Below, one piece after another: positions 1 to 10,075 of a DNA stretch of 64,000 nucleotides. Each line of letters begins with the position of its first letter. The first letter of the stretch is position 1. A model generated the notes under the pieces. The model saw only the letters and a program-made list of their open reading frames with translations. It was not told the DNA's origin and made no database searches. A program made the position numbers and the translations under genes. This DNA is from Ignelater luminosus (Eukaryota; Arthropoda; Insecta; Coleoptera; Elateridae): the NCBI GenBank assembly GCA_011009095.1, contig VTPC01091318.1:40887-104886 (forward strand). The letters run 5' to 3'.

Positions 1-1360
1 TGCACACTATTCCAGAGCAGCTTTGTTTTATAATTTCCAAAGGAAGAATTCATATTCTTGTGTTTTATGCATTCTTGTTATAATCAATAAGAAACCTACA
101 CTCTATTACAGCTAAGGAGAGGCAAGCCTCAAGGTAAGTCCAAGCTCATTAAATTACTGTAAATTGCTCGAATTTGCTTCGTTTCTATAATTCTCAAAAA
201 AAAAGTTCAAATTGTTATGTTCTGTACATTCTTGTTAGAATTGATACGGAACTCACGGCAAATCGTGGCTTAGGTAGATCCAAGGCCACGACGGTATCGT
301 ACATTATTCCAGAGCAGCTTTGTTTTATAATTTCCAAAGGAATAATTCAGATTCTTGTGTTTTATGCATTCTTGTTACAATCAATAAGAAACCCATACTC
401 TGTTGCAGCTAAGAAGAAGCAAGATGTGACTCAAGGTAAGTCCAAGATCATTAAAGTACTGTATAATAATAATTTATAATTTTCAAAGAAGGAGTTCAAA
501 TTGCCGTTAGGTGCATTCTTGTTGTAATTGATAGGAAGGCTGCTAATTCGATTACAGCTAGAAGGAGATAAGCCCACGGCAGTACTGTAAACTGCTCCAG
601 GACTGCTTTGTTTTGTACATTTTTGTTATAGTTAATAGGGCAACCACAAGATCTGTAACATTAATAAGAGGTAATCCGTCGCTCAAGGTAAGTTCAAGGC
701 TACTACAGCACTGTAAACTGCTTGAGGGCCGTTTTGTTTTTATAATTTTCAAAGAAGGGGGAGTTCAAGTTGTTGTTAGAAAAATCACAAGAAAAAGAAA
801 AATGTGGCTCAAGGGCACAACAGCTCTAGAATCACTAATCTTCAAAAGAGAAGTTCAGATTGTTGCGTTTTGTACATTTAGAAGTAGATAAGCTGTGATT
901 CAAGGTAAGTCCAAGACCACGGAAACACAGCAAAACTCTGGCCGCTTTGCTTTTATAGTTTTTAAAACAAAAGTTTAGATTGTTGGTTGGTTAAAAATCA
1001 AAAACTCTGTTACAGCTCAGAAGAGAAAAGGCGTGGTTCAAAGTAAGTTTCTATAATTTTCAAAAGAGAAATTTAAATTGTTGCGTTTTGTACATTTTTT
1101 TGTATTTGATAGCAAAACCAGTAACTTTCTTGCAGCTAAAAGTAAATAAATTGTGACTCAAGGTAAGTCCAAGACCATGACAGCATTGCAAACTGTTCCA
1201 CGACCGCCTTGTTTTTATAATTTTGGAAAAAGGAAAAGTTCGAATTGTTTTGTTGTAATTGGTAGGCAAGCCAAAAGGTCTGTTACAACTAATACAAGGC
1301 AAAACGTGGCTCGAGGTAAATCCAATGCCACAACAATAGTGCAAACTGCTTGATTGCTTA
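1..1360. repeat. Degenerate tandem array, ~120-160 nt unit
   Basis: About nine diverged copies of one unit follow each other from the window edge. Each has a T-rich stretch (forms of GCTTTGTTTTATAATTTTC), then AAAG..GTTCAAATTG, then TGTACATTCTTGTT, a TTACAGCTAAGAAG-like string, a GGCTCAAGGTAAGTCCAAG-like string, and CTGTAAACTGCTC. GTAAGT-type strings start at 134, 436, 688, 905, 1043 and 1163, with decayed ones near 274 and 1316, so the period varies by indel. Short open frames here differ between copies and do not look coding. The array may continue beyond position 1. It could be satellite DNA, part of a transposable element, or old tandem duplications of a small exon. Confidence 0.75.
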
Positions 1361-1457
1361 AATTTTTTTGCTGAGTAATCATACACTGATAAAACATATC
1401 TTGTCATAAACTGTTTGATGCTTATTTGTTTCTAATAGACTTGATTTTGTCAACAAT

Positions 1458-1470
1458 TTTATTTTTTATT
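1458..1470 (-). terminator. Candidate polyadenylation signals for the receptor gene
   Basis: Two overlapping AATAAA hexamers on the minus strand (TTTATT on the plus strand at 1458-1463 and 1465-1470) lie about 280 nt past the stop codon of the receptor gene. The region is AT-rich, so chance matches are likely and transcript data are absent. Confidence 0.3.
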
Positions 1471-1748
1471 TTACTACATTTACATAATACTAAACTACTT
1501 CATTTGATGTTACAAAACAAAAGAGAAAATTGAGCAAATACATTAATAGCGTGTGATGCCGTTCAGATAAGAAAATGTCATAACTGCAATGGGTCTAATC
1601 ACATCTCTAAGCAATGTAGATATAATAGTTCAACTTTCTCGGACGATATCACTGATGGTAAAGAATGTAACAAGCAGAGTGTACGTGAAAATGCTGCAAA
1701 CTAAGGAAAATTCAAGGTTAATATTAATCTTGAAACATAAAGTAGTGA

Positions 1749-3506
1749 TTACGATTTAAGAGAATTTTTTTTCACAATCTTACGTTTCCAAAATGACCAC
1801 TTGAATTTAACAATTTCTAAAACAAACACAAATGTGCTTAAGAAATATCCCATTAATAAAATATAAAATACAGTTTGAGTATGTTCAATCGATAACGATG
1901 TAATATAATGTTTATGTTCTCCGTATGCTTTAATTTTAAGTTTGTGAAGGAAAACAGTTTCATCATAAAGTATATTTCCATTTTCGTATAAGTTTAACAT
2001 AATTCTATCAAATGTATCTAAATAAGGTGAATTACGCATACAAAAATACGCTATGTAGTCCGGTATCAATGGTACAGGCATCATATAAAAAAGTTCTCTC
2101 TTAAATACAATCGTAGTATAATCCACAAAAAACTTTGCTATAACTTTCGAAGGAAAAGTGTAGCCGTAATTCAAATTTCCTCTCATCAAAGTTTCTGTTA
2201 TTTTGTTTATCTTAGTAATAATAAGTTGTTTGTATATCTTGTTGGGCTTCAATAAAAAAGCAAAACGTTCAAAGATTAATACTTTCAAATTAGAACGCCT
2301 CAATTCCTTCATGCTATTTATATCTTTATAATATTTCGGCGTAGCTAATATACCTGTTAGAGAACTTTGAAAACCTACACTTAGGATTGTAGCAAAGACT
2401 ATACAAAAGATCAAAAATATCTTTCCAGGACTATTAGTTTTTGAAAATCTCAAACTGGGTTGGATTAGTAAGACTCTAATTAATTCAGAGCTACTCAGAG
2501 CTGATCTACGGTCAAGATAATTGTTTGATATTCTTCGTAGCACGGCCAATATTAAAAATAGGATCAGAATAGTTACAAATAAAGCGATCCAAGACTTTAT
2601 AGAAAAGATAAAAAATAAATTAAGATATTTTGGAACTTGTCCACATTTTGGAACAATCACCATAACGCCATCTATAGCAAATGGATAGGTATAGTCTAGA
2701 TCATCTTCTAGAAAGAGAAATCCGCTAATTAAACTGAGATCAGCTCGACCTGTGCGAAGATCTTCCTTAATTCCGGGCCAAGTTGGTTTTTTGGGTTTGA
2801 TAATTTCAGTCGAAGCATTCATGTGATGTGCTGTTGAATTGATTATATAAACGTCACTTCCATAGAATCTGGATTGATTTACATTAATCCTTGGATCATC
2901 ATCATATACAGAAAATATTATTTTGTGCCCTTGAAGATTTAATAGTCTTCTCTCTTGAAATAAACTTGAAGAAGCAGAAAGATTGTTATCAATGGTCAAT
3001 TTTTCTTTTAATGAAAATGGATTGTAAGATGCTACTTTCAACACGCTGCTATTATAAAAAAATAAAATCAAAAAGTTAATAAATTTATTTTTCCATAAAT
3101 TCTCTGCTAGGTCTTCGATTTGTTTTTGCCCATCACCGGATTGAATCCATGTTATCACGATTAAATTTTTACATATCCAAAGGAAATTCCGATTCAGCTT
3201 ATTTTTGAAATCTTGTAGGTCACCAACGATATTTATGTGTAAACCAACCTTAATCATGCTAGAATTGATAATTACAATATTGAGATTTTCTTGTACAAGT
3301 ACTGGATTCTTAAAATTCTGTAACATCCATTCTGATATGGTATCATTAGTTATCCCAGTTATCAAAATTGTTTGCATTTGTTTAACAGAATCGAAAAATT
3401 CTTCATCCAAAAGTAGCTTAAATTCATTCAAATATAAATTAGTTGGAATGGATATAGAAGCATTTGAAAGATTCACAAAGAAAATTATTATAAATAGTAA
3501 TGGCAT
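1749..3506 (-). CDS. Divergent chemosensory ionotropic receptor (IR)
   Basis: Single uninterrupted frame of 585 residues. Residues 1-17 are hydrophobic and look like a signal peptide. Residues 18-190 form a variable amino-terminal region. A ligand-binding S1-like part at about 195-290 ends in YTYPFAIDGVMVIVPK. M1 lies at about 303-324, a pore-loop region at about 337-353 (LIQPSLRF), M3 at about 361-388 ending in SSLTGILATP, an S2-like part at about 390-540, and M4 at about 541-567 before a basic tail. This is the insect IR order: extracellular S1, channel, S2, last membrane helix. In the family these are odorant, taste or humidity receptor subunits in sensory neuron membranes, usually working with co-receptors. 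The glutamate-binding arginine of iGluRs is not obvious in S1, as is usual for divergent IRs. Lack of introns and low similarity suggest the divergent (often gustatory) class. The ligand cannot be told. The start at 3506 puts the signal peptide at the N-terminus. No frameshift is seen. Confidence 0.9.
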   Translation of the reverse strand: MPLLFIIIFFVNLSNASISIPTNLYLNEFKLLLDEEFFDSVKQMQTILITGITNDTISEWMLQNFKNPVLVQENLNIVIINSSMIKVGLHINIVGDLQDFKNKLNRNFLWICKNLIVITWIQSGDGQKQIEDLAENLWKNKFINFLILFFYNSSVLKVASYNPFSLKEKLTIDNNLSASSSLFQERRLLNLQGHKIIFSVYDDDPRINVNQSRFYGSDVYIINSTAHHMNASTEIIKPKKPTWPGIKEDLRTGRADLSLISGFLFLEDDLDYTYPFAIDGVMVIVPKCGQVPKYLNLFFIFSIKSWIALFVTILILFLILAVLRRISNNYLDRRSALSSSELIRVLLIQPSLRFSKTNSPGKIFLIFCIVFATILSVGFQSSLTGILATPKYYKDINSMKELRRSNLKVLIFERFAFLLKPNKIYKQLIITKINKITETLMRGNLNYGYTFPSKVIAKFFVDYTTIVFKRELFYMMPVPLIPDYIAYFCMRNSPYLDTFDRIMLNLYENGNILYDETVFLHKLKIKAYGEHKHYITSLSIEHTQTVFYILLMGYFLSTFVFVLEIVKFKWSFWKRKIVKKNSLKS

Positions 3507-6500
3507 TGTTGGCCAAAAAAAATTTATTTCTTATGTGTATTATATTACGCAGTTGAAAGTATTTTGATCACGTTATTTATCATCAATGGGAAAAGGCAGT
3601 TAAATAACTGACAGCATTAATAATTGTAATTTTGTATCCTTTTACTGTTAAATATGATTTAGGTACATATATGACGACGCACGTAATAAATTCTAATGTC
3701 GCTCATTTGTTTCTACATTAAATGTTATACGGGACCGTTCGAATTAGAATCTTAACTATTGAAAACTAAAACTATAAATACAAACCTGGATTCGTAATGT
3801 TTATTTTATTTTATTAATTTAGATTCTTCCATTTTCTTAGTGGTTCGATAACTTTGATTTGAGGCATATGATTGAAGCAGTCGAAACATCAAGAACCCCA
3901 ATAGTGAATGCAACTTTAAGTAATTCTTTTAGTTTCCTGCAGCCCTTTAGACTCGAAAACAGAACGCTGATGAAGCTAAGCAGGACCGGCTTTAGATTTA
4001 AGCTGGTTCGCAAGTTAAGAATCACAGCTGAAAAAGACAAAAACAAACCAAAATATGTTTGTACAAAATCGGCGGCGTTGACAGACGATATAACAAAAGC
4101 ATGAAACTTTGAGAGTTTGCAACATGTATCCAGGAGTACGCTGCATTTAATCTATTTTTGAATAAGACGAGTTATTTCAGAAGTAACAATAGCAAAATGC
4201 TAAGACTGCACAGGAACAAACTGGACAATTAGAAAATCAGAATTCCTTCGACAGACTAGTGTTTCTCGGAGCCGCCTGAGCTCAAAAACTGTTGAGTGAA
4301 TGGCCCAAAAGAGATCAGTAGTTTTCCAGCTTTTGGCAATAAAGGCAAACAAAATGAAATTTGTTTATAAAATTATTTTCTTATTTTGAATGTTTTAATT
4401 TGATTTTCCTGGAAACGCACATAAGCTTCCTTGCCCTTTTTGTCAAGCTGACAATAAATTTTTTTGGTTTGGTGCTGCTTCTCCTATCAATACATGGATC
4501 TTTATCAGAAGGATTTGTCCATTCGTTCTCAAGAAGTTCCACCACAACATAGGCGCATTCTTTGTTTTCCTTAATGCAATAAGCTTTGAAAATCGCGATG
4601 ATAAAAATTTCTAGTCTTCTAAATTCTTCAGGATAAGCTGTCTTTACTAACAGTGTCCTCCAAAGTCTAATCAATTGATAATTGAGAGAATGGTTCATTT
4701 AGCCCAGTTGAACGGAAAAGTCACATTGTTCAACTGACCGTACCGAACAGATTAATTGAAACACTTAATGTTTATGCTATTAAACAATCTTCTCTTTTTA
4801 TGGACCTATCTCTAGAATAATGGATTATTAGAAACATCAACTAGTATTACTAGAACGCCAAAAACAATGACTCGCTAGCAAGGGTACTTTTAAACAAAAT
4901 TCTTCAAAGATCACAGTTCAATTGTTTTGGTCTGGCAGGAGAACTCTTCGCACGCAAACCTCATTGAAGATTTATGGACTATATGTAAAATGCATTGAAT
5001 TGCACAATTAAAAAAAAGGCTTATTTCGGCAATTATTCAAATATGGTTCAGAAACGAAGACTACGTGTCAAAATTTAGCAGAATCAATGCCAAAACATAT
5101 CAGTAGTTTGAGAGAAGGAAGAAGAAATAAACCTAAACAAGAGTTCAGCCAGATCTAAGTATGACGTTTACAAATAAAAGAGTGACCAGTTGCCATTTTT
5201 TATAAGAAACTCGAAAGTTCTTCAAGATATCTACTGACTGCATATTTTCTGGATAAAGCAAATGATAATCTCTTTAACAGCTTAGATTTTTGAAAAGAGT
5301 TGCAAAATTCTTTTTCTCCAGACAATTCTTAGAGCGTCTGGTAGAAGCGTGTTTGTAGTATTTTTCCTCGAAAAACTTTTTCCACAGAACCTTCTACAAT
5401 TGTGCCAGATTCTACCGCTACACTACAACTTTTTCATTATAGATAACAAGTTTCAAATCGTGTGGAAGTAGCCTATCATTAGAACAACGTCGTTGAAATT
5501 ATGTGGATGAACCCATTTGATCTCTAAAGCTCTAGGGAAAATAACTTGATCCAACACGAGTATTATTTCATCTAAACCAAGTTATGATTTTATGCAAATT
5601 AAACACTTTTTGTGACTTGGAGTGGCAACGTCGCCGCGCAGACTCAGAATTCATAGATTTTTCCATTGTGATTGCATACAATTTTCAGCTCAAAGAATAG
5701 GGAGTTTATAAATCTTTATTGTAGAAGAATTTCTGTTTTTGCTAGCCGTGTAATCGGGTTGTAGCAGCCAAGCTTCTCATTTTTCTGTCAATGTCCTTTG
5801 TACCAGTTTTGGCAATACATAATACACTTAGAAGACAGTTTGGAAAAACGTAACGTTTAAAATAGATAGAATAGATTTACTAACATTTCTAGAGAAACTT
5901 TTTTTCAGAAGTTCAATACTTCTACCATATTTTTACTCACTAAAGCTTGACGGTTCTCTGGGTGGCAAAACCAGCAATTGAAATTCAAGCTACTTGAAGC
6001 TCCTAACCTATCTTCTGGTATCAAATACTGACCTCAGGAGATTTTTTATAAAGCACATATTTCTTATTTTAGCTAAATGATAAATACTTGCTTACTTACT
6101 CCATACGAAGCCTATAGGCTTGGTAGCATCGGTCTACGTGAGGACCTCCTGGATTTCCACTACGTATCGAAAGATTACCTGTTGGTTTTCTACAACATAC
6201 AACCTCAAGATCTTAGTTGGTTTCTGATACTTACATGGGCATGAGTTCATGTAAGCCTCTAAGTTCCTGAAGTTTTGCTGGTCTTCAGAATCTACTGGAC
6301 CCAAAGGTCTTTGGCAGTAGTCTGTCCTTACAGGGCCTGCAGATCTCTAGGTGACCCTAGAATCTTTATGAGTATCCTGGTTCTAGGAAAACTTCAGTAT
6401 TCTGTGAATCGCTGATCCTTAAGTGTTATTAAAGCCTCAGGTCCTTTAAGCAAGTTAGTGCAAATACTGGCAGTGTTGATAGACTTCCATATTTTAAAAT

Positions 6501-7730
6501 ATTCCTAAAATGTTTTTTGTTTGATGCTATGCAATTCCGCTAGTAAATTTTCCTTTATGGTCAACGTCATTTTTAATTTGAGGAATAAAGAAAGCCTGCT
6601 TGTGCTAGAACAGGTGAGTAACCAGACTGTAAAAACAACTTTTCTCTTGTATTTTAGCATCAAGGAAAAAACAAAGAGCGTTTGCCTTTTTAGATCATGG
6701 TGACCCTCATTACAAACTTAAATCCACATTCTCAAATGCTGTTTTTAAATTTCAAATGTCTCTTTGTCTTTGTCTTTTCGTTGTTTTCCATGGGCTACTT
6801 TTCAATGTTGCCGCTAGACTGCAGCATACCGCTAACAGAGCTTATTGGTAAGTTAATTCAAGAGTATGAAACTAGGTCAGCTTGTCAGCTCTCGACTTCA
6901 AAATTTAGTTACAGAGCACATTCATCATCAAAAGACATAAGAACTGCATTTGTTTTGCAAGTCGATGAATGCGACATCTTTGTTTAATGAACTAATATCG
7001 TGTTGGTGAGTTTAAATACAATTTTGTAGAGCGAAAAAATGGCGTTTTGAAGCTTCTTGGGATGCTGCTTTTCGAACTCGGTTCGCTTGACTTGTAATCT
7101 TCCATTCAACTCGCTCCAATAATATGGCTGCATTAGACGTAATGAAATTGAAAGTAACAAAACAAAAGATGCTTATTTACTAATCAATTCAAAGTTAAAT
7201 AGGCCAAGCTTTGTCTAAGTTACCATTTTGAGACTATCTAGGATTAGCACATAAACCTTTTAATTCTCTTTTGAGTAACGTTTTAGAAATTTCAGAAATT
7301 ATTCAATTAGTTTCCTCACTAGAACGCAGGGTATAAATACATAATTATGCATGCTGATTATTATTAAATCAAGCCTATGATAAGAATAATTACAAAGTAA
7401 TTTTCATATAAACAGATTAAATTTAAAACTTTTTGCCCTCGTGATAATCTCGATGAGTTTATTAATAAATTAGCGTTTTCGCTTTATTCGTTGTGTAAAA
7501 TCTCGTTCAGTAAATGAGCGTATCACAGTTATTCTGTCTACCAGACAAAACGATTCACTTTCATTTCAAAAACCACTAAAACAAGCGTCTTACAATTTCC
7601 AGGTGCATATAGAAAAAGACGAGAAGAAAACATTCTTATCTCTAAAACAGTCATTCAAAAACGAGCTTTCTATACATTCTATGCGGCTTGGTGTGGTTTG
7701 CCAGGAGCAACATCATTATCTATGCAGATG
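3507..7730. other. Intergenic DNA, no gene recognised
   Basis: Apart from the short dispersed repeat at 3864-3919, I see no coding frame with recognisable motifs, no tRNA and no terminal inverted repeats. Frames of 60-105 codons on both strands (for example 4381-4698 minus and 6697-6987 plus) have no domain features. The sequence is AT-rich and looks like old, decayed repeat DNA. Confidence 0.5.
3864..3919 (+). repeat. Dispersed repeat, copy 1 (pair with 14342-14397)
   Basis: The stretch GCATATGATTGAAGCAGTCG and the following ~35 nt recur at 14342-14397 with roughly 80% identity. In the same frame both read as HMI-x-AV-x-x-SRTP-x-VN-x-TL, with E/K, E/D, T/K, I/M and A/T differences. A weaker partial match (ATTGAAGCAGTC) is near 18822. 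It may be a remnant of a transposable-element open frame. I do not recognise the protein. Confidence 0.5.
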
Positions 7731-7805
7731 GGCCCTCGGGATTTGAATTCAGGACTCTTTGTCTATGCTGGCGCGCCCAGTACACACATACCATTAGCCT
7801 AAGGC
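7731..7805 (-). repeat. tRNA-like sequence, probable SINE head
   Basis: Read on the minus strand, this 75-nt stretch has an A-box-like TAGGCTAATGGTA near its 5' end and a B-box-like AATTCAAATCCC about 45 nt on. Between them is an anticodon-arm-like CTGGGCGCGCCAG. Both ends (GGCC..., ...GGCC) can pair as an acceptor-like stem. The T-arm is mismatched, so it is not a working tRNA gene. The pattern is typical of the RNA polymerase III promoter of a tRNA-derived SINE, whose body would run toward lower coordinates (about 7600-7730). I see no clear tail or target duplication. A decayed tRNA pseudogene is the alternative. Confidence 0.45.
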
Positions 7806-7891
7806 CGAGATCAATAGGTCACAACCTAGCGTGAATTCTTCTTGTATAGTATAAGGATTCATGCAGTTAGTGAAAAAGAGCGAGAGGGGGT

Positions 7892-7914
7892 TGCTGTTGC
7901 TGCTGCTGCTGCTG
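7892..7914. repeat. CTG/CAG microsatellite
   Basis: About seven TGC/CTG triplets in a row, one interrupted (TTGCTGTTGC, then TGCTGCTGCT). A minus-strand frame across it (7794-8099) reads it as a serine run. That frame has no other support and is not called a gene. Confidence 0.85.
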
Positions 7915-8639
7915 CAGCCGTGGCCGTTGGCGAGCTCTGCTTGTGTACCGATTACCTCGGGCCTTTTAGACGGCTTCTCATTTAATTTATACCTGAGGCT
8001 ATTCAGGCACATTTTAGTTCTGTTATAAAAATAACTCGTAATATGCAAAGAACTGAAGCTTTCACAGTTAATTTTAAATCGAAAACTCGGAAGTGACATT
8101 CATATTTTCTTTTTTAAATTAGATTGTTTACGATTTCAGTAAAAGTCTTTTTATTACTATTATTATTCTTTTTTTGAGTTTATTCTTGTGAATTTACCTT
8201 TATATTTACTGATATCAAGATTTCATGAAAAAGTGAAATTATTTTTTCATTGCATCATAACAATTATGATCCGTAGGATATGTAAAATATTCTTAAGGTT
8301 AATATACTGGATGTCCAAATGTAACTAGAGCAATTTATTAATAACTAATACGTCGCAGTTGCGAATTAAATACCTTGCTCTCTTTTCTATCTGAGGATGG
8401 AAATATACAGAATAGAATCTCAAGAAAATTTTGATATTTTTATTCTTGGTCTCTCTACTCTTTAGTCTTTCTTTTATGAGACTTGCATTTACTGCCGCTT
8501 CTAGCATTTTGGACAATCTGTACTGCTGTTACCATGCCCCCTTTCAGTACTTAGACCTTTTACAGACCAAAACGAGGAGCGCTACGAGAACTCGAAATTT
8601 TGAAAATCGAGAACATGTTTAAATCAAGACCAACCAAGA

Positions 8640-10075
8640 TCAGGTTGATAATTTACCAATTTCTTGAAACAAATCCATCAGTCTCCACATCAAAGTAAAT
8701 CTAGAAACTGAAAGAGAAGCTTTCGCCTCTCAACAAAAGAGCTTTGTGGCCGTCGAACCTATCATCATCGATCTTTTTATACTTACCAACCTTCTTGAAA
8801 ACTATTCCAGTACTAATGACCTCTACGAATTGTCTACCAAACGTTATCATAAAAGTCTTCCAAAAAAATTTTAGCTGATTGACTAATCGATTTTCTATTA
8901 GACCTCAACATAATCTCTGGACATTGTGTTCTCGTCTTCGTTGAGATTTAACATGAAGGACTTTTGTTCCGTAATCAATTTTTGGTGGTCTAGTCGCTCT
9001 TCGTTGATTTTCCACAGGGCTCGACAGTTTCCTGTTATGATACTCTGAAGCCTAATCATGCCCACGTGTTCAGTAAATTTGCTCAGATACTTAAATGGCT
9101 GAGAAAACTCCAACTACCTTGCTGCTCCACAATCAAGATTTTTGACTTTCAGCCATAGAAACAGAGAACCCAAGTCTAAATATATACCACAACACATGAA
9201 AGTTTATTTGTTTCTGTTAACGTCCGAGGTCCAATGCAAGTATAACAAATCGTTGCAATTCAAGTCTTCAATGGAAGATTCCAATTTCATTTCTTTTTTT
9301 TAAATCTACTCGGTCATTGTGCAGTAAAAACATCAGAAGTTCGTACCATTTTTCTTTTTCACTTTGTGTGAAAACTGGCCGGTTTCATCTTCCCCCCCCC
9401 CCATCAGCCTTCTTAAGAGATCTAAATACAAATATAAGTCAGTTTTCGTTGTTCATTAACCTTCTTAAAAAGACTAGATAGATACGAATTTGAATTGAAC
9501 TCCACTAGAGCTAGATTCAAATACGGAGGCCAAGTCTGTTCATCCTTGTCTAGGGGCAAGAGTAAGTTGCATTTTACCAACCTCTTAAAACAAGTTTATC
9601 AGTGCTCAACCAAGGTTGAAATTGAAAATAATTCTAGAATTTCGCCTTGGAAATTGTCAAAGATGCAGAGTGTACCAGCTCATTTCAACTCTCCTCGTTA
9701 CGTTGGTTCGTATCTGGAAATCACCTTCCTCAACCAACTATGACTTTATCTAAAGAATCTCAATTCCATTCCTTTTTTTACAAAATCAACTTGATCATTG
9801 CACAGTCTGAGTGTTAAAATGGGTCCTGGTTTTGTCCCACTAGTGTTCCTCTTCTTTTATTCCGCTTGGAATAAACCTGTGGCAACCAAGAGTTGCGGTT
9901 CTTTTTTTCTGGAAACTCCTCAGGCTCCACCTACACACCTTCTTAGAGAATTTAAATACAAATATAAATTGGTCTTTGTCCTGCATTAACCTTCTTGAGA
10001 AAGCTATATTCGGATAAGGGTCAGGCGTGGTGCCCCAAAGTCGGACAACTCCAACTTCAATTGGACACACACTAG
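8640..10075. repeat. Degenerate direct repeats, ~480-540 nt spacing
   Basis: The block near 9290-9520 (ACTCGGTCATTGTGCAGT, then CCTTCTTAAGAGATCTAAAT, ACAAATATAAG, TTCATTAACCTTCTTAAAAA) recurs at about 9770-10075 with the same order of motifs. Partial matches are near 8650-8810 and 9570-9610 (ACCAACCTTCTTGAAAAC, ACCAACCTCTTAAAACAAG). An 11-C run lies at 9392-9402. The open frames at 9495-9743 and 9840-10070 fall in these repeats and are not supported as genes. Confidence 0.55.

Noticed and set aside
7794..8099. 101-codon minus-strand frame with a serine run
   Set aside because: The serine run is just the CTG microsatellite, and the frame overlaps the SINE-like head; no other coding evidence.
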